In this document: positions 24,052-32,494 of the stretch, piece by piece
Layout of the letters: each line of letters begins with the position of its first letter
Position numbering within the stretch: position 1 is the stretch's first letter
NCBI GenBank assembly: GCA_965116695.1
Contig: OZ220706.1
Coordinates: 4,898,001-4,962,000, forward strand
Source: JAJDTT01 sp965116695
Lineage (GTDB): Bacteria; Acidobacteriota; UBA6911; RPQK01; JAJDTT01
Direction of reading: 5' to 3'
DNA length: 64,000 nt
The notes under the pieces: generated by a model
What the model saw: the letters and a program-made list of their open reading frames with translations, nothing else
Database searches by the model: none
Told to the model about the DNA's origin: nothing
Position numbers and translations under genes: made by a program

Positions 24052-24846
24052 TCAGGCCACGGTCCAGCCCGCGTCCACCATCAGGTTGTTCCCGGTGATG
24101 TGTCGGGCCGATTCGGAGCAGAGAAAAAGGATGGCCTCGGCCAGTTCCTCCGGTTCCACCAGCTCCTTCTGGGGGATGGGCCCGAACATGACCTTCTCCA
24201 GAACCTGTTGCCGTGAGAGTCCGTGAAGCTCGGCCTGCTTCGCGATCTGGTTCTCCACCAGGCGGGTCCTCGTATAACCGGGTGAGACGGCGTTGACCGT
24301 GATGCCCCGGGTGGCCACTTCCAGGGCCACGGTGCGGGTGAGTCCCAGCAGGCCGTGCTTGGCGCTCACGTAGGCCGTTTTGAAGGGCGAAGCCACCACG
24401 GCGTGAATGGAGGTCAGGTTGATGATCCGTCCCCACTCCTGCGACGCCATGCCGGGCACGAAGCGCCGGATGTACAGAAAGGGTCCCCGCAGCAGGATGC
24501 CGTTGAGCCGGTCCCACTCCGCAATGGGGAACTCCTCCACCGGACTGAGGTATTGCACGCCGGCGTTGTTGACCAGAATCTGAACCGTCCCCAGATCACT
24601 GGTGCATTCGTCGTGGACCCGGTCCACGTCGTCTTCCGCGGCCACGTCGGCGATCAATTCCAGTGCCCTCCCACCCTGCTGCCGGATGGTATCCGCCACG
24701 GCCTCCACGGCGTCCCGCTCCAGGTCCACGCAGCAGACGGCGGCGCCTGCCGAAGCCAGGGCGAACGCCACCTCGCGTCCGATGCCGTTGCCCGCGCCGG
24801 TCACCAGAGCAACTCGTCCCTCCAAGTCCACCTTCGAATCACTCAT
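24052..24846 (-). CDS. SDR oxidoreductase, 3-hydroxybutyrate dehydrogenase-like
   Basis: 264 residues. The cofactor motif is VALVTGAGNGIGREVAFALA, with NNAG. The active site is intact: INLTSIHAVVASPFKTAY then YVSAKHG (Tyr and Lys of YxxxK). Features typical of D-3-hydroxybutyrate dehydrogenase are VQYLSPVEEFPIAEWD, NAVSPGYTRTRLVENQIAKQ and the terminal LMVDAGWTVA. The enzyme would interconvert 3-hydroxybutyrate and acetoacetate with NAD in the cytoplasm. No ketone-body genes adjoin it, and it overlaps the small TPR gene upstream by 4 bp (24843-24846), so the exact substrate is inferred from similarity only. Confidence 0.8.
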   Translation of the reverse strand: MSDSKVDLEGRVALVTGAGNGIGREVAFALASAGAAVCCVDLERDAVEAVADTIRQQGGRALELIADVAAEDDVDRVHDECTSDLGTVQILVNNAGVQYLSPVEEFPIAEWDRLNGILLRGPFLYIRRFVPGMASQEWGRIINLTSIHAVVASPFKTAYVSAKHGLLGLTRTVALEVATRGITVNAVSPGYTRTRLVENQIAKQAELHGLSRQQVLEKVMFGPIPQKELVEPEELAEAILFLCSESARHITGNNLMVDAGWTVA

Positions 24847-25178
24847 GGTCCGGATTCCTCCTGCTCCAGTTCCTCCAGTGCCTGGACCAGTTCATCCCGC
24901 GCATGCCGGTTTCCCTGGGTTTCGGCGATCCGGATGCCCCGCGCGAGGGTCTCCCGAGCCTGCTCGATTCCTCCTGACAGGACGAGAGCCGTTCCGAACT
25001 GGTAGTAGGCTGGGACGTACTGCGGGTGGAGATCCAACAATCGGCCGAAGGCCTGGATGGCTTCCTCGATCCTGCCCAGCCGCTTGTACTCCATGGCCAG
25101 CCCATAGAGCGGGAACGGGTCGCCGGAGCCCTGGGCCACCAACTGCCGGAGCCTTTCCAGCCGGGATGGAGCAGACAT
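24843..25178 (-). CDS. Small TPR protein
   Basis: 111 residues with two to three TPR units: PFPLYGLAMEYKRLGRIEEA, YVPAYYQFGTALVLSGGIEQ and a charged C-terminal helix DELVQALEELEQEE. It has no signal peptide and is probably a cytoplasmic adaptor. It lies between NAD kinase (6 bp downstream of the nadK stop) and the hydroxybutyrate-dehydrogenase-like gene (4-bp overlap), so the three appear co-transcribed. Confidence 0.75.
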   Translation of the reverse strand: MSAPSRLERLRQLVAQGSGDPFPLYGLAMEYKRLGRIEEAIQAFGRLLDLHPQYVPAYYQFGTALVLSGGIEQARETLARGIRIAETQGNRHARDELVQALEELEQEESGP

Positions 25179-25184
25179 GAGTCG

Positions 25185-26039
25185 CTACCTCTGCGCCCAT
25201 TTGAGCTTTTCTCTCAAGACGTCGAAAAAGCTCTTGTTGTGGGGCTTGATCAATTCGATGCGGCGCCGGGAGCAGGTGCAGACGATCTCGTCACCTTCGG
25301 CGAGCTCCACTCCCTGCTGGCCATCGACGGTCAGCATGACGTCTTCGCCCGAAGTCAGAATGATCCGGATCTCGCTCTCCGGAGGAAAGACCAGGGGGCG
25401 GTTGGTCAGGGTGTGGGGACAGATGGGAGTCACCACGGTGCAGGCCAGGGAAGGCAGCACGATGGGGCCTCCGGCGGCGAGGGAATACGCGGTGGACCCG
25501 GTCGGAGTGGCGATGATGAGGCCGTCGGCCAGAAACGTGGCCATGAAGTCCTCGCCGATGTAGGCATCGAGCTGAATGATTCGGGCCAGGGCGCCCTTGG
25601 TGACGACCACGTCGTTCAGCGCGTGAAAGCTGGTGCCGGACCCGTCGTCGCGCTTGACGGTGGCGTCCAGAAGCCGTCTCTCGTCGATCCGGTGTTCGCC
25701 CTTCAGCAGCCTTTCCAGAGCTTCATACAGTTCGTCGAGAGTTACCTCGGTGAGGAATCCCAGGGAACCCAGGTTCACTGCCAGGATGGGCGCGGTGTTG
25801 TCACCGATGGCTCGGGCCACCGAGAGGATGGTGCCGTCGCCTCCGAAGACGATGATGACGTCGACCCGCGACGCCATCTCTTCCCGGCTGACTCCCGGGT
25901 ATCCCGAGAGGCCGAAGTTCTCCAGGACACTCACTTCCACCAGCGTCTCGCACCCTTGCCGACGCAGCCATTGCAGGATCTTCTCCAGATCGCGGGCGAA
26001 CTCGGTGCGGTGCGGTTTGGAAACGACGCCTACTCTCAA
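25185..26039 (-). CDS. nadK: NAD kinase
   Basis: About 284 residues from a TTG at 26039. The frame is open to 26192, but the extra N-terminus has no family similarity and would overlap the next gene; GGGGAG lies 11-12 nt before the TTG, and LRVGVVSKPHRTEF is the expected first strand. Catalytic motifs are FGGDGTIL (GGDGT at residues 66-70), NLGSLGFLTE, ALNDVVVTKG and IATPTGSTAYSLAAGGPI. It phosphorylates NAD to NADP in the cytoplasm with ATP or polyphosphate. Confidence 0.93.
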   Translation of the reverse strand: MRVGVVSKPHRTEFARDLEKILQWLRRQGCETLVEVSVLENFGLSGYPGVSREEMASRVDVIIVFGGDGTILSVARAIGDNTAPILAVNLGSLGFLTEVTLDELYEALERLLKGEHRIDERRLLDATVKRDDGSGTSFHALNDVVVTKGALARIIQLDAYIGEDFMATFLADGLIIATPTGSTAYSLAAGGPIVLPSLACTVVTPICPHTLTNRPLVFPPESEIRIILTSGEDVMLTVDGQQGVELAEGDEIVCTCSRRRIELIKPHNKSFFDVLREKLKWAQR

Positions 26040-26077
26040 AGTCGTTGTTCTCCCCAAGAAACGGATTCGTTCGGGTG

Positions 26078-26353
26078 TCAGCCCCGGCCTCTCCGAAGGA
26101 ACTTGTCCCGGCATTCCTCGGAGCAGAAGTAGAGGTCCATGTTCTTCCTGCGGGTTCGGACCGCCAGGTCGGTGGCGACGTAGATTCCGCATTGGGGGTC
26201 CTTCACCATCCGGCCCCGGACCGTGGCGCGGACTCTGCGGGAACCGCCCCGGGCGCGTTTTCTCGAGGCCTTTCGGCCGGCTCCGAACAGGCGCGCGACA
26301 AGTGCCCGCACCACCAGGAGGAGGAGCAGAAGAATCAGAATCCGGAACAACAA
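26078..26353 (-). CDS. Small membrane-anchored YHS/TRASH-like zinc-binding protein (PP0621-like)
   Basis: 91 residues: a single N-terminal membrane helix (MLFRILILLLLLLVVRALVA), a very basic linker (GAGRKASRKRARGGSRRVR) and a C-terminal module MVKDPQCGIYVATD with YFCSEECRDKFL. The three cysteines (Cys at PQC, FCSEEC) are as in the YHS/TRASH-type proteins of the PP0621 family, thought to bind a metal ion. It lies 38 bp upstream of nadK and 10 bp after the TPR gene, all on the minus strand. Confidence 0.75.
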   Translation of the reverse strand: MLFRILILLLLLLVVRALVARLFGAGRKASRKRARGGSRRVRATVRGRMVKDPQCGIYVATDLAVRTRRKNMDLYFCSEECRDKFLRRGRG

Positions 26354-26363
26354 CCGTCCATCC

Positions 26364-26954
26364 TCAGGACTGCTCTTGAGTCAGGTGTTCGCGAGCGTTG
26401 TCGATAAATTCCTCGATCTTCTCTTTGTCGGGATGCTCCGGATGGGTCACCAGGAATTTCTGCCAGATCCGGATCGCCGCTTCGAACTCACCGGCGAACA
26501 AGTGGGCGATGCCCAGATTCTGCAGGGTCTGGGGGTGATTCGGGTCCAGGGAAAGGGACTTCTCATAGGACGCAATGGCCGCTTCCACCTGTCCCTGATT
26601 GAGCTGTGACGTTCCCAGGTCGGTCCGGACGTTGACGTTGCCGGGGTCCAATTCCAGGGCCTCCGTATACCAGGCGGCGGCCGCGTCCCAGCGCTTCATG
26701 TCGTAGTACGAATTGCCCAGGCGAATTCGCACCTCCGTGTCTTCGGGATGGTCCCTGGCGTGCTCCTGGAGCCGTGCCAGCTGCTCCAGCACTTCTGGCG
26801 GCGGATGATCGGATGGCAGGGCGGAGGAGTCTTGCTGCGCCTGGGGCGCCGGCTCGGAAACGGTGGCCTCTTGCTGAATTCGAGCGGCGAAGAAACCGAG
26901 GATGAACCCTATGACGACTCCCGTCGCGGCCGCCACCCGCGGCTTGTTCTGCAT
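26364..26954 (-). CDS. Membrane-anchored TPR protein
   Basis: 196 residues from ATG 26954; the frame is open to 27014, but the hydrophobic helix starts here (RVAAATGVVIGFILGFFAAR, residues 5-24), as expected of a signal anchor. A low-complexity linker of Pro, Gln and Ala follows. The C-terminal half has three TPR units (TEVRIRLGNSYYDMKRWDAA, NVRTDLGTSQLNQGQVEAAI and PQTLQNLGIAHLFAGEFEAA). The layout resembles CcmH/NrfG-like C-terminal TPR domains, but no cytochrome biogenesis genes are nearby. First gene of the minus-strand run to 24052, and divergent from the HEAT gene; TATGAT at 26966-26971 on the minus strand could be its -10. Confidence 0.75.
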   Translation of the reverse strand: MQNKPRVAAATGVVIGFILGFFAARIQQEATVSEPAPQAQQDSSALPSDHPPPEVLEQLARLQEHARDHPEDTEVRIRLGNSYYDMKRWDAAAAWYTEALELDPGNVNVRTDLGTSQLNQGQVEAAIASYEKSLSLDPNHPQTLQNLGIAHLFAGEFEAAIRIWQKFLVTHPEHPDKEKIEEFIDNAREHLTQEQS

Positions 26955-27055
26955 TGGGCCGCGTATGTTATCATAATTTCTTCGGTGGGCCGTCGGAGTG
27001 CCTGTGGATTCCATGGATTTGCGAAAATCTCTTCCCCTCCCAGAACGGTAGAATC

Positions 27056-27757
27056 ATGTATCGGGGCCAGGACATCGGTGATCGCGATCAACTGGTGGCC
27101 ACCTGCATCGAGATCCTGAGGTCCGGCAGCGAAGCCGAACGCTACAAGATCCTTCCCCACGTCAGTGTGACCCGCTGCAAGCGATTCCTGGATCCATTGC
27201 TGGATTTGCTGCGATCCAGGTCTGCGCAAGACAAGGAATTTGCGGCGCTGGCGCTGGGCGCGTTGGGCGACCCCGCGGCGGTCGACCCGTTGTTTGCCGT
27301 TTTGCAGGACACCAATATTTTCAGCAGAGGCCGGAACCGCTCTCTGGAAGCCGCCGTCATCCTCACTTTGGGCGAGATCGGCCACGAGAAAGCCGTCGCT
27401 CAATTGCTTCAGGTCTACGGCATGCGGTATCTCGATGAGCCGTCGGCCGACAACCGCAAAGTGAACGTGCTCTCGGCCTTGGGCCTGCTGGCTCAGCAGG
27501 GAAGTGAGAGTGCGGTCGGCGAGTTGTTGACCCTGGCCGCTCAGGAGGTTTCGGACCGGCAGGCGCAGGCCGTCACCGAATTGTCCGTCGCCTATTGGCA
27601 TCGAGCCCACCAGGTTCCGGATACGGTCCTGAAGATGATGTACGGGATGACCCAGGCCGGCTCGGACGAAGTCCGGAAGGCGGCCGTCGCCGCCCTCTCC
27701 ACGCTGGCGAACCTGGGTTGCCGCAGGGCTGAAGGCTATTTCTCCGCTCCGGCTTAA
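27056..27757 (+). CDS. HEAT-repeat protein
   Basis: 233 residues from ATG 27056; the frame is open further upstream but without similarity. Alpha-helical HEAT/PBS-lyase-like repeats are seen: FAALALGALGDPAAVDPLFA, LEAAVILTLGEIGHEKAVAQ, NVLSALGLLAQQGSESAVGE and VRKAAVAALSTLANLGCRRA. There is no signal peptide. It probably serves as a cytoplasmic binding scaffold. The stop codon TAA at 27755-27757 is supplied by the end of the hairpin repeat that follows (TTAACAG). Confidence 0.8.
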   Translation: MYRGQDIGDRDQLVATCIEILRSGSEAERYKILPHVSVTRCKRFLDPLLDLLRSRSAQDKEFAALALGALGDPAAVDPLFAVLQDTNIFSRGRNRSLEAAVILTLGEIGHEKAVAQLLQVYGMRYLDEPSADNRKVNVLSALGLLAQQGSESAVGELLTLAAQEVSDRQAQAVTELSVAYWHRAHQVPDTVLKMMYGMTQAGSDEVRKAAVAALSTLANLGCRRAEGYFSAPA

Positions 27758-27919
27758 CAGTCCGTGGTGAAAGTCTCGCGAGCACCGAGACCGTTCCTGC
27801 GCCCGCCGGACAAGGCGCTTACGGCGCGCATACCGGGAGTATGTGCCCGAATCGCAACGCCGTCCGCCGGGATGCAGGGACGGTCGAATGCCGTGACGAC
27901 TTTTGCCACGGGCTGTTAA
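27754..27919 (+). repeat. TTAACAG-type hairpin repeat, copy 2 (long form)
   Basis: A 166-bp imperfect palindrome bounded by TTAACAGTCCGTGGTGAAAG and the reverse complement of TTAACAGCCCGTGGCAAAAG. Inner arms GACCGTTCCTGCGCCCGCCG and CCGCCGGGATGCAGGGACGG also pair, leaving a loop near 27815-27860. No open frame codes for a transposase, so it is REP- or MITE-like. The rest of the 239-bp gap (27920-27996) shows nothing recognisable. Confidence 0.75.
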
Positions 27920-27996
27920 GGAGCGATTTCCAATCCCCCGTTCTTGCGTCGCCGCTTTCGCTGCCCGGGAATATAGCGGTTGGGAAACCGCCGTTC

Positions 27997-29019
27997 CTAA
28001 TTGCCGCCCTTCAACTGCTTGACCAGATCTCGGGCCACCGGCGCGTTCTCCCCGTTGGGGTTGAGCTTGGCGTACTCGGCCAGATGCGTGATGGCCCCGT
28101 CCAGCTTGTTCATGCCCAGCAGGACGATACCGAGCTGGTAGTGGGCTTCGGCGTGCGAGGGATCGGAGGTCACCGCGTTCTGCAGGGCTTCCGCCGCCTG
28201 CTTGTTCTGCCCCTTGTTGATGAAGGTGACGCCCATATTGTAGTAGTTGATGGCAGCGGCGGCCGGATCGACGGCGGCGTTGAGTTCAGCCGATTTCTTG
28301 AAGGCTTTCTCCGCATTGGCCGAATCACCCATGTTGGCGTAGATGTTGCCCAGGTTCTGGTAGAAGTTGGCGTTGCTGGGCGCGATCTCGATGGCCTTCT
28401 GGTACGATTCGACCGCTTCCTTGTGTTTCTTCAGGTTCAGGTAGGCATTTCCCAGATTGGCCCAGATGGCAGGCCTCTTGGGGTCCTTGGAGACGCATTC
28501 CCGGAACGCGATGACGGCTTCCTCATTCTGGCCCAGATTCAACGCCATGATGCCCCGGTTGTAGGCGGCGCGAACCTCCTTGACCACGGCCTGCTGCTTA
28601 TTGAACTGTTCCCGCTCTTCCTTGGTCATCTCGAAGGCCAGCTTGCCCGACTTGCCCTCCTTGAGAGTGAAGTCGACCGTGCCGCGTTTCCCGCCGCCCC
28701 TGGGGTCGAAGCCGCCGTCATCGACGCCGAAACTGGCGCGAACGCCCGACTCGTACTCGGTGCGGTAACCGGCTTTGCGGGCCACCACCGTGTAAGTGGC
28801 CTGAAGGCTGACCGCGCCGTGGTAGTACTTGCCCTTCTTGTTGGTCTTGAGGTCGTACTTCCGGCTGGTGCTCTGGCTTTGAATCGAGATCTCGACACCC
28901 TCAATGGGTTTGCCGGCCGAATCCGTGACCGTTCCCTCCAGTTGGCCCACCTGAGCTTCCAGGCTCGGAGCGGTGAGAATAAGCATCACGACGGCGATGG
29001 AAATCGTGGAGTATTTCAT
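27997..29019 (-). CDS. Secreted CarbopepD_reg + TPR protein
   Basis: 340 residues from ATG 29019, with GGGGAAAGGCGG upstream. A signal peptide (STISIAVVMLILTAPSLEAQ) leads into a carboxypeptidase-regulatory-like beta domain (GQLEGTVTDSAGKPIEGVEI, residues 26-45), a charged coiled segment (EMTKEEREQFNKQQAVVKEV), and four TPR units (VRAAYNRGIMALNLGQNEEA, AIWANLGNAYLNLKKHKEAV, ANFYQNLGNIYANMGDSANA, AEAHYQLGIVLLGMNKLDGA). The start overlaps the stop of the helicase gene as ATGA (29016-29019), so the two are coupled although one product is exported and the other acts on nucleic acid. Confidence 0.85.
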   Translation of the reverse strand: MKYSTISIAVVMLILTAPSLEAQVGQLEGTVTDSAGKPIEGVEISIQSQSTSRKYDLKTNKKGKYYHGAVSLQATYTVVARKAGYRTEYESGVRASFGVDDGGFDPRGGGKRGTVDFTLKEGKSGKLAFEMTKEEREQFNKQQAVVKEVRAAYNRGIMALNLGQNEEAVIAFRECVSKDPKRPAIWANLGNAYLNLKKHKEAVESYQKAIEIAPSNANFYQNLGNIYANMGDSANAEKAFKKSAELNAAVDPAAAAINYYNMGVTFINKGQNKQAAEALQNAVTSDPSHAEAHYQLGIVLLGMNKLDGAITHLAEYAKLNPNGENAPVARDLVKQLKGGN

Positions 29020-31007
29020 GAGTCCGCCTTTCCCCTTAATGGCTGGCCCGCCGCCGGATCGGGCCGATCCTGGCCCCCAGGCCACCACTCGTTGGCTGAG
29101 ATTCTGATGGGGTCAATTTTATCGACGACGGGAAAGCTTGGCAAGCTGCGGATGAAGAGAGAACCGTAGCGCCGCGTGCGCATGCGGCTGTCGAAAATCC
29201 CCACGATCCCGCGGTCTTTCCGGGACCGGATCAGGCGGCCCAGACCCTGCCGCAGAGCGATGATGGCCGCCGGAACCGAGTAGCGGAGAAAGGAGTTTTC
29301 CCCCTGTTCCTCCAGCCGTTTGAGCCGGGCGGCCACCACCGGTTCGGTGGGTACCTGGAAGGGAAGTTTGTCGATCAGGACCGCCCTGAGGGCGTCTCCG
29401 GGAACGTCCACTCCCTGCCAGAAGCTGGAGGTGGCGCAGAGGACTGCGTGGGGCGTATGCCGGAACTCGTGGAGCAACTGCGATTTCGGGCGGTCTCCTT
29501 GCCGAAGCAGGGGATAGGGGAGGCGCCCCTTGAGCCGATCGTGGACCCGGTTGAGCTGCTGGTAGCTGGTGAAGAGCAGGAACGCGTGCCCCCGGGTCAG
29601 GTTCAGGATCTCTTCCAGTTGCCGGACCAGCCGGATCACGTATCCGGGTGACGCCGGCTCCGGAAAACGCTTGGGAATGTAGAGGAGCGACTGTTTCGAA
29701 TAGTCGAACTCGCCCTCCGTGACCAGTTGGCGGGCGTCGCCGAGTCCCAGGCGGGTCCGCACATACGAGAAGTCTCCGTTGGCGGTGAGAGTTGCGGAGA
29801 CCAATACGGCGGTCGGGACTTGGGAAAAGAGCCTCTCGTCCAAGGTTGCGGCCACGTCGATGGGGGTCAGGTTGAGGAACGTGCCGCGGCCCCGCCGCCG
29901 CATCCAGTGGACGCTCTCCCGGTCTTCCAGGTCGAAAAACCGCTCCAGGTGAAGCGCCAGCGACTCCACCCGGCGCAGCAGCACGTCCCGTTCCTGATGG
30001 GACGGGTCCCGCAGGCTCAACTCGTCGTGCAGGTTCGACAAGGTCCCTGCCAACCGGCGGTAGGCGGGCAGGGCGGGCGCCCGCAAGTCGACCGGCGCGC
30101 CGTCGGCGCCTCTCGCCGAGTCGAGACCCCACGTTCCTTCGCCGGCCGGCAGGGCGGAAAACAACGTCCCTGCGCGGGATTCCAGGTCGCGGACGGCCCG
30201 CATTGAATCAGTGTCGGGGTAGGACGCGGCCAGGTCCCGAGCCAGCTCCTCCACCTGGTAGCTGCTGATCCGCTTTCCCAGGTGGGTGCAGGCGATCTCC
30301 TCGACCGCGTGAGCTTCATCCAGGATCAGCGTGGAAAAGTCGGGGAGGATGCTCCCCAGTTCATCGACTTCCAGCGCCAGGTGCGCAAAGAAGAGGGCAT
30401 GGTTGACGATGATGACGTCCGATTCCAGGGCCTTCTGGCGCATGCGCGTGATGAAGCAACGATCGAAGTGCGGGCATTTCTGGCCCGTGCAGTTCTCGCT
30501 GCGGGCATCCAGATCTCCCCAGAGGGGATCCGAATCGGACATCCATTCCAGTTCGGAACGGTCTCCGGTTTCGGTCTCCAGAGCCCACTCCGACACGGCC
30601 TGCCGGGACTGGTGCCACTCCTGGGACAGGAAAGGGGATCTGGTCTGCCGATCCAGCTTGCGAAGACAGAGATAGTTCCGGCGCCCCTTCATGCAGGTCA
30701 CCTTCAGGTCGGGGAACAGGTGCCGGCGAATGAAAGGGACGTCCTTCAGATAGAGCTGTTCCTGAAGATTGCGTGTCGCCGTGGAGATGATGGTCTTGCG
30801 GCGGCTGGCGATGGCCGGAACCAGGTAGGCCAGGGTCTTGCCGGTTCCGGTTCCGGCTTCGGCACAGAGGTGATGGCCTTGCCGGATCGCTTCCAGGACC
30901 GAGACGGACAGTTCCAGTTGGGAAGGCCGGTACTCGTAACCCGGGAGTTCTCCGGCCAGCAGCCCTCCGGGGGAGAAGACCTCCTGAAGCGTGAAATCCG
31001 ACGCCAT
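29016..31007 (-). CDS. ATP-dependent DEAD/DEAH helicase, DinG/XPD-like
   Basis: 663 residues. Walker A is AEAGTGTGKTLAYLVPAIAS (about residues 49-68), the DEAH box is LILDEAHAVEEIA, and motif VI is ALRQGLGRLIRSRKDRGIVG. Four cysteines at C-KGRRNYLC, CTGQKC and DRC between motifs Ia and II would hold the 4Fe-4S cluster of the XPD/DinG family. The N-terminus has the Q-motif-like PSQLELSVSVLEAI. The protein is a DNA repair or R-loop-resolving 5'-3' helicase in the cytoplasm. It lacks an exonuclease domain, so it is the DinG type of Gram-negatives, or YoaA-like. Confidence 0.88.
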   Translation of the reverse strand: MASDFTLQEVFSPGGLLAGELPGYEYRPSQLELSVSVLEAIRQGHHLCAEAGTGTGKTLAYLVPAIASRRKTIISTATRNLQEQLYLKDVPFIRRHLFPDLKVTCMKGRRNYLCLRKLDRQTRSPFLSQEWHQSRQAVSEWALETETGDRSELEWMSDSDPLWGDLDARSENCTGQKCPHFDRCFITRMRQKALESDVIIVNHALFFAHLALEVDELGSILPDFSTLILDEAHAVEEIACTHLGKRISSYQVEELARDLAASYPDTDSMRAVRDLESRAGTLFSALPAGEGTWGLDSARGADGAPVDLRAPALPAYRRLAGTLSNLHDELSLRDPSHQERDVLLRRVESLALHLERFFDLEDRESVHWMRRRGRGTFLNLTPIDVAATLDERLFSQVPTAVLVSATLTANGDFSYVRTRLGLGDARQLVTEGEFDYSKQSLLYIPKRFPEPASPGYVIRLVRQLEEILNLTRGHAFLLFTSYQQLNRVHDRLKGRLPYPLLRQGDRPKSQLLHEFRHTPHAVLCATSSFWQGVDVPGDALRAVLIDKLPFQVPTEPVVAARLKRLEEQGENSFLRYSVPAAIIALRQGLGRLIRSRKDRGIVGIFDSRMRTRRYGSLFIRSLPSFPVVDKIDPIRISANEWWPGGQDRPDPAAGQPLRGKADS

Positions 31008-31010
31008 GAC

Positions 31011-31095
31011 CAGTCCGGGGTGAAAGTATCACGGGGCACCGAAACCGGGGATGCGCCCGCCGGACCCGGGTGGTGGTTTTGCCTACGCGGGCTGC
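31011..31095 (+). repeat. TTAACAG-type hairpin repeat, copy 3 (diverged)
   Basis: CAGTCCGGGGTGAAAGTATC, a GCACCGAAACCG stretch and TGCGCCCGCCGGAC repeat the left half of copy 2, and GGTTTTGCCTACGCGGGCTG repeats the right arm. It fills the 75-bp gap between glyA and the helicase gene and supplies the last four codons and the stop of glyA. Confidence 0.55.
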
Positions 31096-32342
31096 CGGAG
31101 CCGCCCGCCATAGAAGGCGTGACGCCGGGTCAGCGACACGACTTCGCGGCCGATTCCGTCCAGGACACTCTCGTCATCGCCATTCTTGAGAGCCTCGCCG
31201 ATCCAACGGCCGATTCGATCCATCTCCGCCTCCTTCATGCCGCAGGTGGTCACCGTGGGGGTCCCGACGCGGATCCCGCTGGTGACCAGAGGGGGGTGGG
31301 CGTCGAAGGGGATCGTGTTCTTGTTGACCGTGATGCGGGCCCGCTCCAGCGTCGCTTCCGCCTGCTTGCCCGTCAGGCCTCGCGACAGGACATCCACCAG
31401 GAACAGATGGTTGTCGGTGCCTCCGGAAACGATCCGGAAACCCTGTTTGGCGACACTGCCGGCCAAGGCCCTGGCGTTGGCAAGGACCTGTTCCTGATAG
31501 CTCCTGAAGCCGGGGCTGAGGGCTTCCTTGAGGCAGACCGCCTTGGCCGCGATGATGTGAACCAGAGGCCCGCCCTGGGTCCCGGGAAAGACCAGCCGGT
31601 TGAGACGCTTCTTGTGCTCCTCGCGGCAGAGTACGATGCCGCCTCGGGGGCCGCGAAGGGTCTTGTGAGTCGTGGTCGTGACGAAATCGGCGAAGGGAAC
31701 GGGGCTGGGATGCAGGCCGGCGGCCACCGGACCCGCGATGTGGGCAATGTCGGCCAGCAGATAGGCTCCGACGCCGCGAGCGATCCGGGACAGGCGATCG
31801 AAGTGGATGGTGCGGCTGTAGGCGCTGGCCCCGGCGACGATCATCCGGGGTTTCTCCCGTTTGGCCAGATCCTCCAGCTCGTCGTAGTCGATCTTTTCCG
31901 TGTCGCGGCGGACGCCGTAGGCGGCGACGCGAAAGTACTTCCCGGAGAAGTTGAGGGGATGCCCATGGGACAGGTGGCCGCCGTGGGACAGGTTCATGCC
32001 CAGAATCTTGTCGCCCGGCTCGAGCGCGGCCAGGTAGACGGCGATGTTGGCCTGGGTGCCCGAGTGAGGTTGGACGTTGGCGTGGTCGGCGCCGAAGAGT
32101 TGCCTGGCTCTCTCGATGGCCAGCGACTCCACCACGTCCACGTGCTCGCAGCCCCCGTAGTACCGGCGGCCGGGGTAGCCTTCCGCGTACTTGTTGGTGA
32201 ACACCGATCCCATGGCCTCCAGGACGGCCTCGCTGACGTAGTTCTCGGAGGCGATGAGCTCCAGGGTCTCGCTCTGCCTGCGGGTCTCTTGGGAGATGGC
32301 CTCGGCCACCTCCGGGTCTGTCTCGTACAAGGATGGATGCAT
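31083..32342 (-). CDS. glyA: Serine hydroxymethyltransferase
   Basis: 419 residues, the normal family length, from ATG 32342, where MHPSLYETDPEVAEAISQE matches the family start; the frame is open to 32405. Motifs: LELIASENYVSEAVLEAMGS, NKYAEGYPGRRYYGGCEHVD, the PLP lysine in TTTTHKTLRGPRGG and TGIRVGTP near the C-terminus (here SGIRVGTPTVTTCGMKE). It transfers the serine hydroxymethyl group to tetrahydrofolate, making glycine and 5,10-methylene-THF in the cytoplasm, and so feeds purine synthesis (purN and others at 53 kb). The C-terminal codons overlap hairpin repeat copy 3. It lies 152 bp downstream of rpiB. Confidence 0.96.
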   Translation of the reverse strand: MHPSLYETDPEVAEAISQETRRQSETLELIASENYVSEAVLEAMGSVFTNKYAEGYPGRRYYGGCEHVDVVESLAIERARQLFGADHANVQPHSGTQANIAVYLAALEPGDKILGMNLSHGGHLSHGHPLNFSGKYFRVAAYGVRRDTEKIDYDELEDLAKREKPRMIVAGASAYSRTIHFDRLSRIARGVGAYLLADIAHIAGPVAAGLHPSPVPFADFVTTTTHKTLRGPRGGIVLCREEHKKRLNRLVFPGTQGGPLVHIIAAKAVCLKEALSPGFRSYQEQVLANARALAGSVAKQGFRIVSGGTDNHLFLVDVLSRGLTGKQAEATLERARITVNKNTIPFDAHPPLVTSGIRVGTPTVTTCGMKEAEMDRIGRWIGEALKNGDDESVLDGIGREVVSLTRRHAFYGGRLRQPA

Positions 32343-32494
32343 GGCTGCTGTTTCTCCAAATGCGGCCCGGGACCGGCTCTCTCTACTGGTCCTATTCTGC
32401 CGCAATGCGCCCCTGTCGTGCGTTGACCAGCGGGTTTTTCACCGAATGGGGAATTGCGGGGACTGCCGCCGCGGCCTGCCGAGCGCCGGCGGCG

